Assembly (NCBI GenBank): GCA_022829145.1
Contig: CM040745.1
Location: 17,366,501-17,430,500 of the forward strand
Reading direction: 5' to 3'
DNA: 64,000 nt
Origin: Albula goreensis
Taxonomy: Eukaryota > Chordata > Actinopteri > Albuliformes > Albulidae
The notes under the pieces are model-generated. The model worked only from the letters and a program-made list of their open reading frames with translations. It was not told the origin of the DNA and did not search any database. This document shows, piece after piece, positions 13,698 to 64,000 of this stretch. Every line of letters starts with the position of its first letter. Position 1 is the first letter of the stretch. The position numbers and the translations under genes are program-made.

Positions 13698-64000
<50,303 letters not shown>

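Overview
The window is animal nuclear DNA, almost certainly from a ray-finned fish. It is AT-rich, about 95% non-coding, and full of long dinucleotide and tetranucleotide microsatellites and degraded DNA-transposon remnants. It carries one protein-coding gene, on the + strand: the middle of a contactin-associated protein-like gene (Caspr/neurexin IV family). The translated exons resemble CNTNAP5 more than its paralogues as I remember them. No bacterial-type operon, CRISPR array, rRNA or tRNA gene was found.

Layout. Bases 1-13731 are the 3' part of a large first intron, since the signal-peptide exon and promoter lie upstream of the window. Seventeen coding exons follow between 13732 and 62983, and I number them 2-18 by homology. 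Every junction is GT/AG, the phases are compatible throughout, and the exons join into one open frame of 2913 nt (971 complete codons). In order they encode the discoidin (F5/8C) domain (exons 2-4), laminin-G1 (5-7), laminin-G2 (8-10), EGF1 (11), the fibrinogen-like segment (12-15), laminin-G3 (16 to early 18) and EGF2 (late 18). The last laminin-G domain, the transmembrane helix and the cytoplasmic tail must lie past 64000. The gene is compact for its type: these exons span 49 kb, with introns from 254 bp to 17.6 kb.

Introns. They hold recognisable mobile-element remains: two near-identical copies of a retroposon-like unit, one with an 18-bp target-site duplication; a Tigger/pogo-type element flanked by TA; a 1.16-kb TA-flanked Tc1/IS630-type element with the start of a transposase; a 0.96-kb hAT-type element flanked by an 8-bp duplication; and several weaker candidates. 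About fifteen microsatellites are present. Part of intron 3 (about 26.88-27.17 kb) has the texture of a conserved enhancer.

I did not find an unprecedented biological system. The points most worth checking are the two retroposon copies, the RG-rich transposase fragment, the Tigger-like ends, the CT tract just inside intron 7, and the candidate intronic enhancer. Family assignments rest on remembered sequence features and were not searched.
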